Shown here piece by piece: positions 36,012 through 46,395 of a stretch of DNA of 64,000 bases. Source of the stretch: Segatella copri (lineage in GTDB: Bacteria; Bacteroidota; Bacteroidia; Bacteroidales; Bacteroidaceae); contig NZ_CATKVU010000006.1 in NCBI RefSeq assembly GCF_949820605.1, positions 2,615,001 through 2,679,000 of the forward strand, in the 5' to 3' direction. The notes under the pieces were generated by a model. That model did no database searches. It was not told where the DNA came from and was given only the letters and a program-made list of their open reading frames with translations. The translations under genes were made by a program, and so were the position numbers. Numbering within the stretch: position 1 is the first letter of the stretch; each line of letters starts with the position of its first letter.

Positions 36012-36839
36012 TTAAAGTTCATAAACCCTGTCTTCAACATACTGCGCCCACTCTGTAGCCGACTTGCTCTTATCAAAAGTCTGCCAAGGAATCGGCTTGC
36101 CGATGGAGATGCGGAAATGCTTGCCCACATTCCTGTACATCTCGTCAACCAGGAACAGCATGGCGAGATTGAACGGCAGATACTTGTCGCTAAATCGGGC
36201 GATGTGGTAGAAACGCTCAGAGTTGCGCCCTCCGAAATGGATAGGCACCACATCGCGCTGATATTCTACACTCTTAGAGATAAACGTTTTCTTCCAAGGC
36301 AGGTCGTGGATGGTTCCATCCTTGCGTTTGCGGCTGTTCAAGCCAGCCGGAAACATCAGCATGTGGTTGTCACTCTTGAAGCCCGCCTCCACCATACGTG
36401 GGAAATCGCGGCTCTGGCGACCCGTCTTGTTGATGCCGATACTTACAGGTTTCAAACCCGGCAAGTTGAGCAGAAGATCATTCACCAGATAGCGGAACTT
36501 GCCATCATAGTGCTTGCCGATGATGGAACCGAGACATACGCCGTCCTGTCCACCCAGAGGATGATTGGAAACAAAGGTATAGAGTTTGCCGTCGTTCTTG
36601 TCAGGCAGGTTTTCCAAGCCTACGATTTCAACATCCATCTTCAGATAGCGCACACATTCGGCGAGCCATTCAGTACCCGAAAGGCCACGGCTCTCCCACA
36701 AGAACCTGTTCACCTCGTCCTCATGAATAATCTTCTTGAGCCAGGAAACCAGGAAGCGCGGTACGAATTTCACTTTGCTTCCCATCTTGCTCTTCAGTAT
36801 CTTATCTATGTCTATCGTTTTCTCTATTGATTCACTCAT
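36012..36839 (-). CDS. glsA: PlsC-type O-acyltransferase, probable GlsA
   Basis: It has 275 residues. The acyltransferase site is FVSNHPLGGQDG, where the usual His-x4-Asp is spaced by one more residue, followed by FRYLVNDLLLNLPGLKPVSI and a glycerolipid-binding-like MLMFPAGLNSRKRKDG. In glycine-lipid synthesis this enzyme adds the second, ester-linked fatty acid to the product of GlsB. A possible -7 box (TACTTTTG, minus strand, 36867-36874) precedes it. Confidence 0.68.
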   Translation of the reverse strand: MSESIEKTIDIDKILKSKMGSKVKFVPRFLVSWLKKIIHEDEVNRFLWESRGLSGTEWLAECVRYLKMDVEIVGLENLPDKNDGKLYTFVSNHPLGGQDGVCLGSIIGKHYDGKFRYLVNDLLLNLPGLKPVSIGINKTGRQSRDFPRMVEAGFKSDNHMLMFPAGLNSRKRKDGTIHDLPWKKTFISKSVEYQRDVVPIHFGGRNSERFYHIARFSDKYLPFNLAMLFLVDEMYRNVGKHFRISIGKPIPWQTFDKSKSATEWAQYVEDRVYEL

Positions 36840-37195
36840 GTTTGCTAAAACTTATATAAGTTAGTGCAAAAGTAACTCAACTTTTTCAAATACGTGCCAT
36901 TTTTTCCAAAAAAATAGCAAAAAAGCGAAAATTTATTAGTTTTTTAAAACTATCACGACAAATCGAGCCCATTTTGCACGTATTTTTGCAAAAGCATCAC
37001 ACTTGATGAGACCAAAAAGGCGATGCCCGAAACTGGAAGGTGAAGTTGACCAAAAACAACTTTTTCATTAAGTTTTATAAATTTTGTGGGAAAAAGTAAG
37101 GCTATATGGAGATTTTTATGTACCTTTGAACCCAAATTTATACATTAATAAGTACGCACGCAATACTATAACGCGATAAGACAGCAAAAAGATAT
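36840..37195. other. Intergenic region before dcw cluster; no mraZ
   Basis: It has 356 bp without a credible ORF on either strand. It holds the glsA promoter side (left) and one -7 box for rsmH (TACCTTTG, 37121-37128) at the right. A single GTGGGAAAAAG (37087-37097) resembles half of an MraZ operator, but no repeated set is present. Confidence 0.6.
37121..37128 (+). promoter_or_regulatory. -7 box of the dcw cluster
   Basis: TACCTTTG, 67 bp before rsmH; no TTTG at the right distance. Probable main promoter of the division cluster. Confidence 0.5.
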
Positions 37196-38110
37196 ATGAT
37201 AAAGACTGCAGAAACATATCACGTACCGGTGCTCCTCAAGGAGAGCGTTGACGGGCTGAACATACAGCCAGGAGGCATCTATGTAGACGTAACCTTCGGC
37301 GGCGGCGGACATTCCAGAGAGATTCTGTCGCGCCTGACGGAGGGAGCGCACCTGTACAGTTTCGACCAGGACGCCGATGCAGAGCGCAACGTGGTGGCAA
37401 ACGAGAACTTCACCTTCGTATGCTCCAACTTCAGATTCCTGAAAAACTGGATGCGCTACTATGGGGTAGACGGACTCGACGGACTGTTAGCCGACCTGGG
37501 CGTATCGAGCCACCACTTCGATGACGAGACCCGCGGTTTCTCCTTCCGTTTCGACTCCCCACTCGACATGCGCATGAACAAGCGTGCGGGCAAGACTGCT
37601 GCCGACATCGTAAACGAATATGACGAAGGTGCCCTTGCCGACATCTTCTACCTATACGGTGAGCTGAAGAACTCGCGCCGCATCGCCTCGGCACTCGTCA
37701 AGGCAAGAGCCGAGAAGCCCATCCTCACCACCAAAGACTTCATGGCAGCCGTAGAGCCCCTCTTCAAGCGGGAGCGCGAGAAGAAAGACATGGCAAAGCT
37801 CTTCCAGGCGCTGCGCATAGAAGTGAACCACGAGATGGACGCCCTGAAAGAGATGCTCCGCTCAGCCACGGAACTTCTGAAACCGGGAGGCCGACTCAGC
37901 GTCATCACCTATCACTCGCTGGAAGACAGAATCGTAAAGAACATGATGAAAGCGGGCAATGCAGAAGGCAAGATAGAGCAGGACTTCTTCGGAAGAATAG
38001 AAACCCCTTTCAAACTCGTGAACAACAAGGTAATCGTTCCCGATGCCGACGAGCAGGAAAGAAACCCTAGGAGCAGAAGCGCCAAACTAAGAATAGCAGA
38101 AAAGAAATGA
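37196..38110 (+). CDS. rsmH: 16S rRNA m4C1402 methyltransferase
   Basis: S-adenosylmethionine-dependent methylation of C1402 in 16S rRNA. It has 304 residues. Motifs: YHVPVLLKESVDGL at the start, the SAM loop YVDVTFGGGGHSREIL, LLADLGVSSHHFDDETRGFS, DMRMN and GGRLSVITYHSLEDRIVKN. It is the first gene of the dcw cluster, and its stop overlaps the next start by 4 bp. Confidence 0.97.
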   Translation: MIKTAETYHVPVLLKESVDGLNIQPGGIYVDVTFGGGGHSREILSRLTEGAHLYSFDQDADAERNVVANENFTFVCSNFRFLKNWMRYYGVDGLDGLLADLGVSSHHFDDETRGFSFRFDSPLDMRMNKRAGKTAADIVNEYDEGALADIFYLYGELKNSRRIASALVKARAEKPILTTKDFMAAVEPLFKREREKKDMAKLFQALRIEVNHEMDALKEMLRSATELLKPGGRLSVITYHSLEDRIVKNMMKAGNAEGKIEQDFFGRIETPFKLVNNKVIVPDADEQERNPRSRSAKLRIAEKK

Positions 38111-38613
38111 TAAACGATAAAGACATAAACATCAGCGAGAAGCCTATAGCCGAAGAAAAGGCACAGGCATCACAGGAACCGCCGAAGCAGAAAACTCCGC
38201 AGCAGGAGCCACAGCAGCAGGAGGCTCCACAGGCTTCGCTCAAGGAAGTGATTGCCAAGCAAGCCATAGAGGAAGAGGCTTCAGGATCATCGAGCTTTAC
38301 GCTGCGAAAGATTCTGGGTGGAGACATTCTTACCGCACAAATCATACGCCGGCAGATATGGCTCGTTATCCTCATCGTGCTTTTTGTCATTATCTACATA
38401 TCCAACCGATACAATATCCAGAACGATATCATCGAGTTGGACAAACTGCAGAAAGAACTGCAAGACACCAAATACAAAGCGCTGTCTACAAGCAGCCAGA
38501 TAACAGAGAAGAGTCGTGAAAGTAATGTGCTCAACATGCTGAAGAACAACAAAGACAGCGTGCTGCACATCGCTACCCAACCTCCATACATCATAAACGT
38601 ACCCGAAGAATGA
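38107..38613 (+). CDS. FtsL-like division protein
   Basis: Small bitopic membrane protein of 168 residues. A Gln/Pro/Glu-rich cytoplasmic part (1-60), one membrane helix (83-99, WLVILIVLFVIIYIS) and a periplasmic coiled coil (about 101-150, IIELDKLQKELQDTKYKALS) fit FtsL, as does its place between rsmH and ftsI. Sequence identity to FtsL of other phyla is low, so position is the main support. It overlaps both neighbours by 4 bp. Confidence 0.8.
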   Translation: MINDKDINISEKPIAEEKAQASQEPPKQKTPQQEPQQQEAPQASLKEVIAKQAIEEEASGSSSFTLRKILGGDILTAQIIRRQIWLVILIVLFVIIYISNRYNIQNDIIELDKLQKELQDTKYKALSTSSQITEKSRESNVLNMLKNNKDSVLHIATQPPYIINVPEE

Positions 38614-40769
38614 GCAGCAAATTTGATCATAAGAAAGTAATGCCCCGCTACAGCGCCATCGCCATCATCATGACGATTTTCGCCATAGCCGTAGTGGGTA
38701 AAGCGCTCTACATCATGACCGCCAAGCATGATTACTGGATGAAGGTGGCAGAACGGCAGAAGAAGGATTCCGTGACCGTAAAGCCAAACCGAGGCAACAT
38801 CTTGAGCTGCACAGGACAGCTGATGGCAAGTTCGCTGCCGGAGTTTAAGGTTTTCATGGACTTCAAGGCGCTGAAAGATGCAAAAAACGACTCGCTGTGG
38901 GATGCCAAGCAAGACTCCATCTGCCTTTGCCTGCACAAGATATTTCCGAATCTGAGCGAGTCTGATTTCAAGAAGCACCTCACCGAAGGTCGCGCCAAGA
39001 TGAGCCGCCACTGGCCGGTTTATCCGAAGCGTGTAGACTATAACACCTTCACCGAGATAAAGGACATCCCTGTATTCCGCCTGAAACCCTACCAGAGCGG
39101 TTTCCACTGGGAAGAATATAATGCCCGAACCAGAACTTACGGTTCGCTGGCAGGCCGAACCATCGGAGCCATGTATGGCGCCAAGGATACCGCCCGCTTC
39201 GGTCTGGAGCTGAGTTACGACTCCATCCTGCGAGGCACCAACGGTATCGTGCATCGCCGCAAGGTGCGCAATAAGTTCCTCGACATTACCGATACTCCTC
39301 CTATTGACGGAGCCGATATCGTGACCACCATCGATGTGAGCATGCAAGACCTTGCTGAACGCTCACTCATCGACGAGCTGAAGGAAATCAACGCCAATGT
39401 GGGTGTAGCCATCGTGATGGATGTACCTACGGGCGACATCAAGGCCATCGTAAACATGGAGAAATGTTTCGACGGCGAATACAGAGAAATCCACAACCAT
39501 GCCGTGAGCGACCTTCTGGAGCCAGGCTCGGTGTTCAAGCCAGCCTCTATCCTCGTAGCGCTGGACGACGGAGTGGTAGACACGACCTATCACGTAGAAA
39601 CCGGTGGCGGTATATGGCCGATGTACGGCAGAGAAATGAAAGACCACAACTGGCGAAAAGGCGGATACGGAATGCTGACCCTCGCACAGACCCTGTGGTA
39701 CAGTTCGAACATCGGTGTGAGCCGCATCATAGACGACCATTACCGCAACAACCCGGAGAAATTCGTAAAGGGTATCTACCGTACCGGTCTGCACGACGAC
39801 CTGAAGATCCCACTGGTGGGAGCAACGCCAGCCAGAATCCGCATGCCGCACAGAAACAAGAACGGACAGTATGACAACTGGGCAAAGACCAGTTTGCCAT
39901 GGATGAGTATCGGATATGAGACCCAGATACCGCCTATCTCTACCCTCACCTTCTACAACACCATCGCCAACAACGGCAAGATGATGCGACCAAGATTCGT
40001 GAGCAAGGTAATGAAGAACGGAGAAACCATCATGGAATTTCCTCCTGAAGTGATGCGCCAGCAGATAGCCAAGGAGAAGAGCATCAAGGAACTGCAAACC
40101 ATCCTGGAACAGGTGGTAAGCGTGGGACTGGGAAAGAAAGCCGGTTCGCCTAACTTCAAAGTGGCAGGAAAGACCGGCACAGCCCAGATTTCAAAAGGTG
40201 CCGGTGGATATAAGAGTGGCGGAACCAGCTATCTCATCAGTTTCGCAGGCTACTTCCCTGCCGATGCACCACGCTACAGCTGTATCGTCTGCATACAGAA
40301 ATCCGGTTTACCTGCTTCGGGCGGTACGATGTGCGGTAAGGTCTTCCATGAGATTTCAGAAGGCATCATGGCGCAGAGTCTGAAAGTTGACGTAAAGGAC
40401 GCCCGCGACTCAGCATCCGTCTTCGTTCCTGACGTAAAGGCAGGCAATATCCTTGCTGCCAACTATGTGCTTAGCCACCTCGGCATCAAGACCAATGCCA
40501 ACTGGAGTGGCAGCTATGCCGACGGCAACCCTATCTGGGGCAAGGCAGAGCGCGTGGGTAACCACAGCATCAAGCTCATCAGGGAGAAGCAATACGGCAA
40601 GACGATCGTACCCGACGTTACCGGAATGGGAGCCAGAGACGCTATCTACAATATGGAGAGCCGGGGCATCAAGACCCAGATTATAGGTAGAGGAAAGGTA
40701 GTAAAGCAGAGTCTGATGCCGGGAACGGTCATCAAGAAAGGTGCCGTATGCAGCATTGTGCTCGAATAA
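38610..40769 (+). CDS. ftsI: Division transpeptidase (PBP3/FtsI) with PASTA domains
   Basis: Septal peptidoglycan cross-linking enzyme of 719 residues. It has an N-terminal membrane helix (about 14-34), a dimerisation domain, and a penicillin-binding domain with SxxK at Ser307 (GSVFKPAS), SxN in WYSSNIG and KTG at Lys521 (VAGKTGTAQ). Two C-terminal PASTA-like segments (VPDVKAGNILAANYVLSHLG; VPDVTGMGARDAIYNMESRG) follow. PASTA repeats here parallel FtsI/SpoVD relatives and are normal in Bacteroidetes. Confidence 0.95.
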   Translation: MSSKFDHKKVMPRYSAIAIIMTIFAIAVVGKALYIMTAKHDYWMKVAERQKKDSVTVKPNRGNILSCTGQLMASSLPEFKVFMDFKALKDAKNDSLWDAKQDSICLCLHKIFPNLSESDFKKHLTEGRAKMSRHWPVYPKRVDYNTFTEIKDIPVFRLKPYQSGFHWEEYNARTRTYGSLAGRTIGAMYGAKDTARFGLELSYDSILRGTNGIVHRRKVRNKFLDITDTPPIDGADIVTTIDVSMQDLAERSLIDELKEINANVGVAIVMDVPTGDIKAIVNMEKCFDGEYREIHNHAVSDLLEPGSVFKPASILVALDDGVVDTTYHVETGGGIWPMYGREMKDHNWRKGGYGMLTLAQTLWYSSNIGVSRIIDDHYRNNPEKFVKGIYRTGLHDDLKIPLVGATPARIRMPHRNKNGQYDNWAKTSLPWMSIGYETQIPPISTLTFYNTIANNGKMMRPRFVSKVMKNGETIMEFPPEVMRQQIAKEKSIKELQTILEQVVSVGLGKKAGSPNFKVAGKTGTAQISKGAGGYKSGGTSYLISFAGYFPADAPRYSCIVCIQKSGLPASGGTMCGKVFHEISEGIMAQSLKVDVKDARDSASVFVPDVKAGNILAANYVLSHLGIKTNANWSGSYADGNPIWGKAERVGNHSIKLIREKQYGKTIVPDVTGMGARDAIYNMESRGIKTQIIGRGKVVKQSLMPGTVIKKGAVCSIVLE

Positions 40770-40850
40770 AACTCAGAAACAGTTATCTGAAACCCTATAT
40801 ATAATAAGGTGTAGATAAAAAATATATAGAATATAAAACAGAAACAGGAT

Positions 40851-42314
40851 ATGAAGTTAAAAGAATTACTCAAAAACATCGAACCGGTTCAGATAATCGG
40901 CGATGCTGATGTAGAGGTTTCGGGAGTAAACATCGACTCTCGCAAGATTAAGGAAGGTCATCTCTTCGTTGCCATGAAGGGAACGCAGGTTGACGGTCAC
41001 AAGTTTATTCCAAAGGCATTGGAGCTGGGCGCAAAGTCGGTTTTGTGCGAAGACATGCCTGAAGAGAAAGTTGAGGGCGTAACTTACATTCAGGTCGCTT
41101 CGACCGAGGATGCTGTCGGCAAGGTAGCAACCCTCTTCTACGGCGATCCTTCAAGAAAGCTCAAACTGGTAGGCGTAACAGGTACCAATGGTAAGACCAC
41201 CATTGCCACCTTATTATATAATATGTTCCGCAAGTTCGGCCATAAGTGTGGCTTGCTCTCTACCGTCTGCAACTACATTGAGGACGAGGCAATCCCTGCC
41301 GACCATACCACCCCAGACCCTATCGAGCTGAACATGCTCCTGGGCAAGATGGTAGAGGCTGGCTGCGAGTATGCCTTCATGGAGTGCTCTTCTCACGCCA
41401 TCGCACAGAAGCGTATCGGAGGTCTGCTGTTTGCAGGAGGCTTGTTCACCAACCTGACCCGCGATCATCTCGATTATCACAAGACATTCGAGAACTACCG
41501 TAACGCCAAGAAAGCTTTCTTCGACGGACTGCCTAAGACAGCCTTTGCCATTACCAATGCCGACGACAAGAACGGCATGATCATGGTACAGAATACCAAG
41601 GCTACCGTGAAAACCTACTCTACCCGCAGCATGGCAGACTTCAGAGCCAGGATTCTGGAGTGTCACTTCGGCGGCATGTATCTGGAGATTGACGGCAGAG
41701 AAGTGGGCGTACAGTTCATCGGTAAGTTCAACGTGAGCAACCTGCTCGCCGTATATGGTGCAGCCATTATGCTCGGCAAGAAGCCAGAGGATATACTCGT
41801 AGTGATGAGTACCCTTCACAGCGTAAGCGGAAGACTGGAACCAATCCAGTCGCCAGAAGGTTATACCGCCATTGTTGACTATGCCCATACACCAGATGCA
41901 CTGGAGAACGTATTGAACGCCATCCACGAAGTGCTCGAAGGCAAGGGCGGAGAAGTTATCACCGTTTGCGGTGCCGGTGGCAACCGTGACAAGGGTAAGC
42001 GCCCATTGATGGCACAGGAGGCTGTAAAACAGAGCGATAAGGTAATCATCACCAGCGACAACCCACGTTTCGAAGAGCCACAGGACATCATCAACGACAT
42101 GCTTGCCGGACTCAATGCCCAGCAAATGAAGAAGGTAATCAGCATCGTAGACCGCAAGGAAGCCATCCGCACAGCCTGCATGCTGGCAAAGAAGGGCGAC
42201 GTGATTCTCGTAGCCGGTAAGGGACACGAAGATTACCAGGAGATCAAGGGCGTAAAACACCACTTTGACGATAAGGAGGTGATTCGCGACATCTTCGGAA
42301 TTTCACAGAAGTAA
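40851..42314 (+). CDS. murE: UDP-MurNAc-tripeptide ligase (meso-DAP adding)
   Basis: Adds the third stem amino acid during peptidoglycan precursor synthesis in the cytoplasm. It has 487 residues. The ATP loop is [15 protein letters not shown]; the UDP-MurNAc region has [15 protein letters not shown] ([13 protein letters not shown]) is the motif for meso-diaminopimelate rather than lysine. [10 protein letters not shown] near the C-terminus is also typical. A gap of 81 bp separates it from ftsI, the largest so far in the cluster. Confidence 0.97.
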   Translation: MKLKELLKNIEPVQIIGDADVEVSGVNIDSRKIKEGHLFVAMKGTQVDGHKFIPKALELGAKSVLCEDMPEEKVEGVTYIQVASTEDAVGKVATLFYGDPSRKLKLVGVTGTNGKTTIATLLYNMFRKFGHKCGLLSTVCNYIEDEAIPADHTTPDPIELNMLLGKMVEAGCEYAFMECSSHAIAQKRIGGLLFAGGLFTNLTRDHLDYHKTFENYRNAKKAFFDGLPKTAFAITNADDKNGMIMVQNTKATVKTYSTRSMADFRARILECHFGGMYLEIDGREVGVQFIGKFNVSNLLAVYGAAIMLGKKPEDILVVMSTLHSVSGRLEPIQSPEGYTAIVDYAHTPDALENVLNAIHEVLEGKGGEVITVCGAGGNRDKGKRPLMAQEAVKQSDKVIITSDNPRFEEPQDIINDMLAGLNAQQMKKVISIVDRKEAIRTACMLAKKGDVILVAGKGHEDYQEIKGVKHHFDDKEVIRDIFGISQK

Positions 42315-42338
42315 AATCAATCAAGAAAAGAAAGAAAA

Positions 42339-43607
42339 ATGTTATACTATCTCTTTAGATTTCTGGAGCAGTGGGGCATCACAGGTTCTCACATGTGGGG
42401 CTACATCTCATTCCGTGCCCTGCTTGCGCTGATTTTATCATTGGTAATCTCTGCCTGGTTCGGCGAGAAATTCATCAAGTATCTCAAGAGCAAGCAAATT
42501 ACAGAAACACAGCGCGATGCCAGCATCGACCCGTTCGGTGTCAAGAAGATTGGCGTTCCTTCTATGGGTGGTGTCATCATCATCCTGGCTATCCTCGTAC
42601 CGGTACTGTTACTCGGACGTTTGCGCAACATCTATCTGATCCTGATGATCATCACCACCGTATGGCTCGGCTTTCTCGGTGGAATGGACGACTTCATCAA
42701 GATATTCAAGCGCGACAAGGAGGGATTGAAGGGCAAATATAAGATTATAGGACAGATTGGCATCGGCCTGATCGTGGGACTGGTACTCTGGTCTTCACCT
42801 GATGTAAAGATGAACGAGAACCTCGCCATCGAGCGACAGGGACAGGAAACGGTGGTAAAGCATCGTACGGACGCAAGAAAATCGCTGAAGACCACCATCC
42901 CATTCATCAAGGGACACAACCTCGACTATTCCAGCATCACCAGTTTCTGCGGTAAGTACAAGGTAGCAGCAGGCTGGATTCTCTTCGTCATCATGACCAT
43001 CTTCGTTGTAACAGCCGTATCAAACGGTGCCAACCTCAACGATGGTATGGACGGAATGTGTGCCGGAAACTCCGCCATCATAGGTGTGGCGCTAGGCATA
43101 CTTGCGTATGTGTCGTCGCACATCGAGTTTGCCGCCTACCTCAATATCATGTATATTCCTGGTTCTGAGGAACTGGTAGTATTCTTCTGTGCCTTCATCG
43201 GAGCCCTCATCGGTTTCCTCTGGTACAACGCCTACCCTGCCCAGGTATTCATGGGCGATACAGGTTCGCTGACCATCGGCGGTATCATCGCAGTAGGTGC
43301 CATCATCATCCACAAGGAGCTGATGCTGCCTATCCTCTGCGGTATTTTCTTCGTAGAAAGCCTCAGCGTGATGATGCAGGTTTATTATTACAAGATAGGA
43401 AAGCGTAGAGGTGTGAAGCAGCGTATCTTCAAGCGCACACCTATCCACGACAACTTCCGCACACAGGACAGTCAGCTGGATCCTGACTGCAAGTATCTGT
43501 GGAAGAAGCCTCGCAACTGCTTCCATGAATCAAAGATTACCATCCGTTTCTGGATTGTAACCATCATTCTGGCAGCATTGACCATCATCACATTGAAGAT
43601 CAGATAA
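42339..43607 (+). CDS. mraY: Phospho-MurNAc-pentapeptide transferase
   Basis: Makes lipid I at the inner membrane. It has 422 residues, longer than the usual 360, with an extra soluble loop near residues 145-190. The active-site loops are NGANLNDGMDGMCAGNSAI, FLGGMDDFIKIFKRDKEGLK and NAYPAQVFMGDTGSLTIGG, and the ending HDNFRTQDSQLD has the catalytic-face His region (HxxH-like in the family). About ten membrane helices are evident. Confidence 0.97.
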   Translation: MLYYLFRFLEQWGITGSHMWGYISFRALLALILSLVISAWFGEKFIKYLKSKQITETQRDASIDPFGVKKIGVPSMGGVIIILAILVPVLLLGRLRNIYLILMIITTVWLGFLGGMDDFIKIFKRDKEGLKGKYKIIGQIGIGLIVGLVLWSSPDVKMNENLAIERQGQETVVKHRTDARKSLKTTIPFIKGHNLDYSSITSFCGKYKVAAGWILFVIMTIFVVTAVSNGANLNDGMDGMCAGNSAIIGVALGILAYVSSHIEFAAYLNIMYIPGSEELVVFFCAFIGALIGFLWYNAYPAQVFMGDTGSLTIGGIIAVGAIIIHKELMLPILCGIFFVESLSVMMQVYYYKIGKRRGVKQRIFKRTPIHDNFRTQDSQLDPDCKYLWKKPRNCFHESKITIRFWIVTIILAALTIITLKIR

Positions 43608-43650
43608 AATACAGGCTCTTATCAGCCCGACAAGTATAGAGAATAAGACA

Positions 43651-44988
43651 ATGAGCAAAATTGTAATTTTAGGAGCTGGCGAAAGTGGCGCAGGTGCAGC
43701 CGTGCTGGCAAAGAAAGAGGGATTCGAGGTCTTTGTTTCAGACATGTCAAAGATCAAGGATAACTACAAGAAGTTGATGGATGACCACAACATCGAATGG
43801 GAAGAAGGTCACCATACAGAAGAAAAGATTTTAGATGCAGATGAAGTCATCAAGAGTCCGGGTATTCCTAAGGAAGCACCTATGATACAGAAACTGATGG
43901 CTAAGGGTACACCTATCATCAGCGAAATAGAATTTGCGGGCAGATATACTGATGCCAAGATGATCTGTATCACGGGAAGTAACGGTAAGACAACCACTAC
44001 CTCGCTGATTTACCACATCATCAAGTCGGCTGGCTATGATGTAGGCCTGGCAGGCAACATCGGAAAGAGTCTGGCCCTTCAGGTGGCTGAAACTCCTCAT
44101 AAGTACTACGTCATCGAGCTGAGCAGTTTCCAACTCGACAATATGTATGAGTTCCGTGCCAATGTGGCCATCCTGCTCAACATAACTCCAGACCATCTGG
44201 ACCGCTATGAGTTTAAGATGCAGAACTATACCGATGCCAAGATGCGCATTACCCAGAACCAGACAGAAGAAGACTGCTTCATCTTCTGGAACGATGATCC
44301 TATCGTTACAAAGGAGCTGGCTAAGTACAACCTCAAGTCACATCTCTGCCCATTCTCTGAGTTCAAGGAGGAGGGTTGCGTTGGCTTTATCGAAGACGGC
44401 AAATACAAACTCAACTTCCCTCCAGACTTCGAAATGCCACAGGCAGACATGAGTCTACGCGGCAAGCACAACATCTATAACAGTCTGGCTGCAGGTCTGG
44501 CATGCAACATCGTAGGCATCGACCACGAGACCCTGCACAAAGGCTTGAGCGACTTCCCTGGTGTAGAGCACCGTCTGGAGAAAGTGGGCAAGTTCCAGGG
44601 TGTTTACTATGTGAACGATTCAAAGGCTACCAACGTAGATGCCTGCTGGTATGCGCTGGAGAGTATGACCACCCCTACCATCCTCATCATCGGCGGTAAG
44701 GATAAGGGAAATGACTATAACCAGATCAAGAACCTGGTAAAGGAGAAATGTGCTGGTATCGTATATCTCGGAGCCGACAACCAGAAGTTGCACGACAACT
44801 TTGACGCACTCGACATCCCTGTACGCGACACTCACAGCATGAAGGATTGCGTGGCAGCCTGCCAGGAATTGGCAAAGCCGGGCGATACCGTACTCCTCAG
44901 CCCATGCTGCGCAAGTTTCGACCTCTTCAAGAACATGGAAGATAGAGGCGAGCAGTTTAAGGCGCTGGCAAGAGCTATCGGAGAATAA
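43651..44988 (+). CDS. murD: UDP-MurNAc-L-alanine:D-glutamate ligase
   Basis: Adds D-glutamate to UDP-MurNAc-alanine. It has 445 residues. A Rossmann start (IVILGAGESGAGAAVLAKKE), the ATP loop (CITGSNGKTTTTSLIYHI), VIELSSFQLDNM, NITPDHLDRYE, VEHRLEKVGKFQGVYYVND and LSPCCASFDLF are all as in MurD. Confidence 0.97.
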   Translation: MSKIVILGAGESGAGAAVLAKKEGFEVFVSDMSKIKDNYKKLMDDHNIEWEEGHHTEEKILDADEVIKSPGIPKEAPMIQKLMAKGTPIISEIEFAGRYTDAKMICITGSNGKTTTTSLIYHIIKSAGYDVGLAGNIGKSLALQVAETPHKYYVIELSSFQLDNMYEFRANVAILLNITPDHLDRYEFKMQNYTDAKMRITQNQTEEDCFIFWNDDPIVTKELAKYNLKSHLCPFSEFKEEGCVGFIEDGKYKLNFPPDFEMPQADMSLRGKHNIYNSLAAGLACNIVGIDHETLHKGLSDFPGVEHRLEKVGKFQGVYYVNDSKATNVDACWYALESMTTPTILIIGGKDKGNDYNQIKNLVKEKCAGIVYLGADNQKLHDNFDALDIPVRDTHSMKDCVAACQELAKPGDTVLLSPCCASFDLFKNMEDRGEQFKALARAIGE

Positions 44989-45026
44989 CAGTTTTCAACA
45001 AATAGAACAGATAGAACTATAAAGAA

Positions 45027-46304
45027 ATGAATAACAAGAGCATTGGTAATATTTTCAAGGGAGACAAGGTGATCTGGATGGTCTTCTTCTTTCTCTGTAT
45101 GATAAGCATCGTGGAGGTATATTCTGCCTCCAGCTCCTTGTCGTACAAGACAGGAAACTACATGGCACCTGTCATCCGCCACATCTTGCTCTTGGGAGGC
45201 GGTCTGTTCACCATGATTTGCATGCTCAAGGTAAAATGCAAGTACTTCAAGATTGTTACCCCCATCGTGATGGGCATCTCATTACTGTTGCTCGTCCTGG
45301 TCTTGGCTACCGGTCAATCTACCAACGGAGCCTCCCGATGGTTCTCTCTGATGGGCATACAGTTCCAGCCTTCTGAGATAGCGAAGGGAGCGGTAGTACT
45401 GGCTGTTGCTCAGATTCTTAGTGCTATGCAAACAACTCAGGGAGCCAACAGGAAGGCATTCAAGTTCATACTTGTAGCAACCGCTCCATTTGTAGTTCTC
45501 ATCGGACTGGAAAACTTATCCACAGCCATGCTCCTCAGTATCACAATCTTAGCCATGATGCTCATCGGACGAGTGCCGATGAACCAGATTGGCAAGCTGG
45601 TGGGACTGGGCATGATTGTCATCGTCACAGCCTTTGCAGGTATCATGATAGTAGGACAGGACAAGGGCGAAGAGGGCAATAAACCGGAAAATACGCTGAC
45701 CGAGAAGGTTGAGCAGGAACAGAACGAGCCTAACATGGCAGAAAAGATGTTCCATAGAGCCGACACCTGGAAAGCCCGTATTGACAAGTTTATGAACTCA
45801 AAGCCTGTAGCCCCACAGGATGTCGATCTCGACAAAGATGCCCAAGTGGCACATGCCAACATCGCCATCGCCTCTTCCAACATCGTAGGCAAAGGGCCTG
45901 GAAACTCAGTAGAAAGAGACTTCCTCTCACAGGCGTTCTCAGACTTCATCTATGCCATCATCATCGAAGAGATGGGTATTTGGGGAGCCGCACTGGTTGC
46001 ATTCCTCTACATCATCCTCCTGTTCAGAGCTGGCAGAATAGCCAACAGGTGTGAGAACAATTTTCCAGCCTTCCTCTGCATGGGACTCGCCATCATGCTG
46101 GTTACCCAGGCACTCTTCAACATGGCAGTAGCAGTAGGTTTGGCTCCTGTTACAGGACAGCCATTACCACTCATCAGTAGAGGTGGTACATCTACCATCA
46201 TCAACTGTCTGTACCTGGGCATCATCCTGAGTATCAGTAGAACAGCCAAGAAGAAAGAGATACCTCAAAATGAGCTCGACGACAGCAAAATGGTGGCTGC
46301 CTGA
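45027..46304 (+). CDS. ftsW: SEDS glycosyltransferase FtsW
   Basis: Polymerises lipid II at the septum with FtsI. It has 425 residues and about ten membrane helices. The SEDS landmarks are GASRWFSLMGIQFQPSEIAK, a large outer loop, FSDFIYAIIIEEMGIWGA and TGQPLPLISRGGTSTIINCL. The outer loop has a charged, family-variable insertion (residues about 210-275, EEGNKPENTLTEKVEQEQNE). Confidence 0.95.
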   Translation: MNNKSIGNIFKGDKVIWMVFFFLCMISIVEVYSASSSLSYKTGNYMAPVIRHILLLGGGLFTMICMLKVKCKYFKIVTPIVMGISLLLLVLVLATGQSTNGASRWFSLMGIQFQPSEIAKGAVVLAVAQILSAMQTTQGANRKAFKFILVATAPFVVLIGLENLSTAMLLSITILAMMLIGRVPMNQIGKLVGLGMIVIVTAFAGIMIVGQDKGEEGNKPENTLTEKVEQEQNEPNMAEKMFHRADTWKARIDKFMNSKPVAPQDVDLDKDAQVAHANIAIASSNIVGKGPGNSVERDFLSQAFSDFIYAIIIEEMGIWGAALVAFLYIILLFRAGRIANRCENNFPAFLCMGLAIMLVTQALFNMAVAVGLAPVTGQPLPLISRGGTSTIINCLYLGIILSISRTAKKKEIPQNELDDSKMVAA

Positions 46305-46367
46305 CAAGAGTTTTATAAATTAAGGTGAAAAAATGGCAGAAAATGCCGTTAAATCGATATTTTTTTA

Positions 46368-46375
46368 TACCTTTG
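46368..46375 (+). promoter_or_regulatory. Internal -7 box before murG
   Basis: TACCTTTG followed by CG in the 91-bp ftsW-murG gap; no -33 box at the right spacing. It may give extra transcription of murG to ftsZ. Confidence 0.45.
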
Positions 46376-46395
46376 CGTTATAAACATGAACGGAT

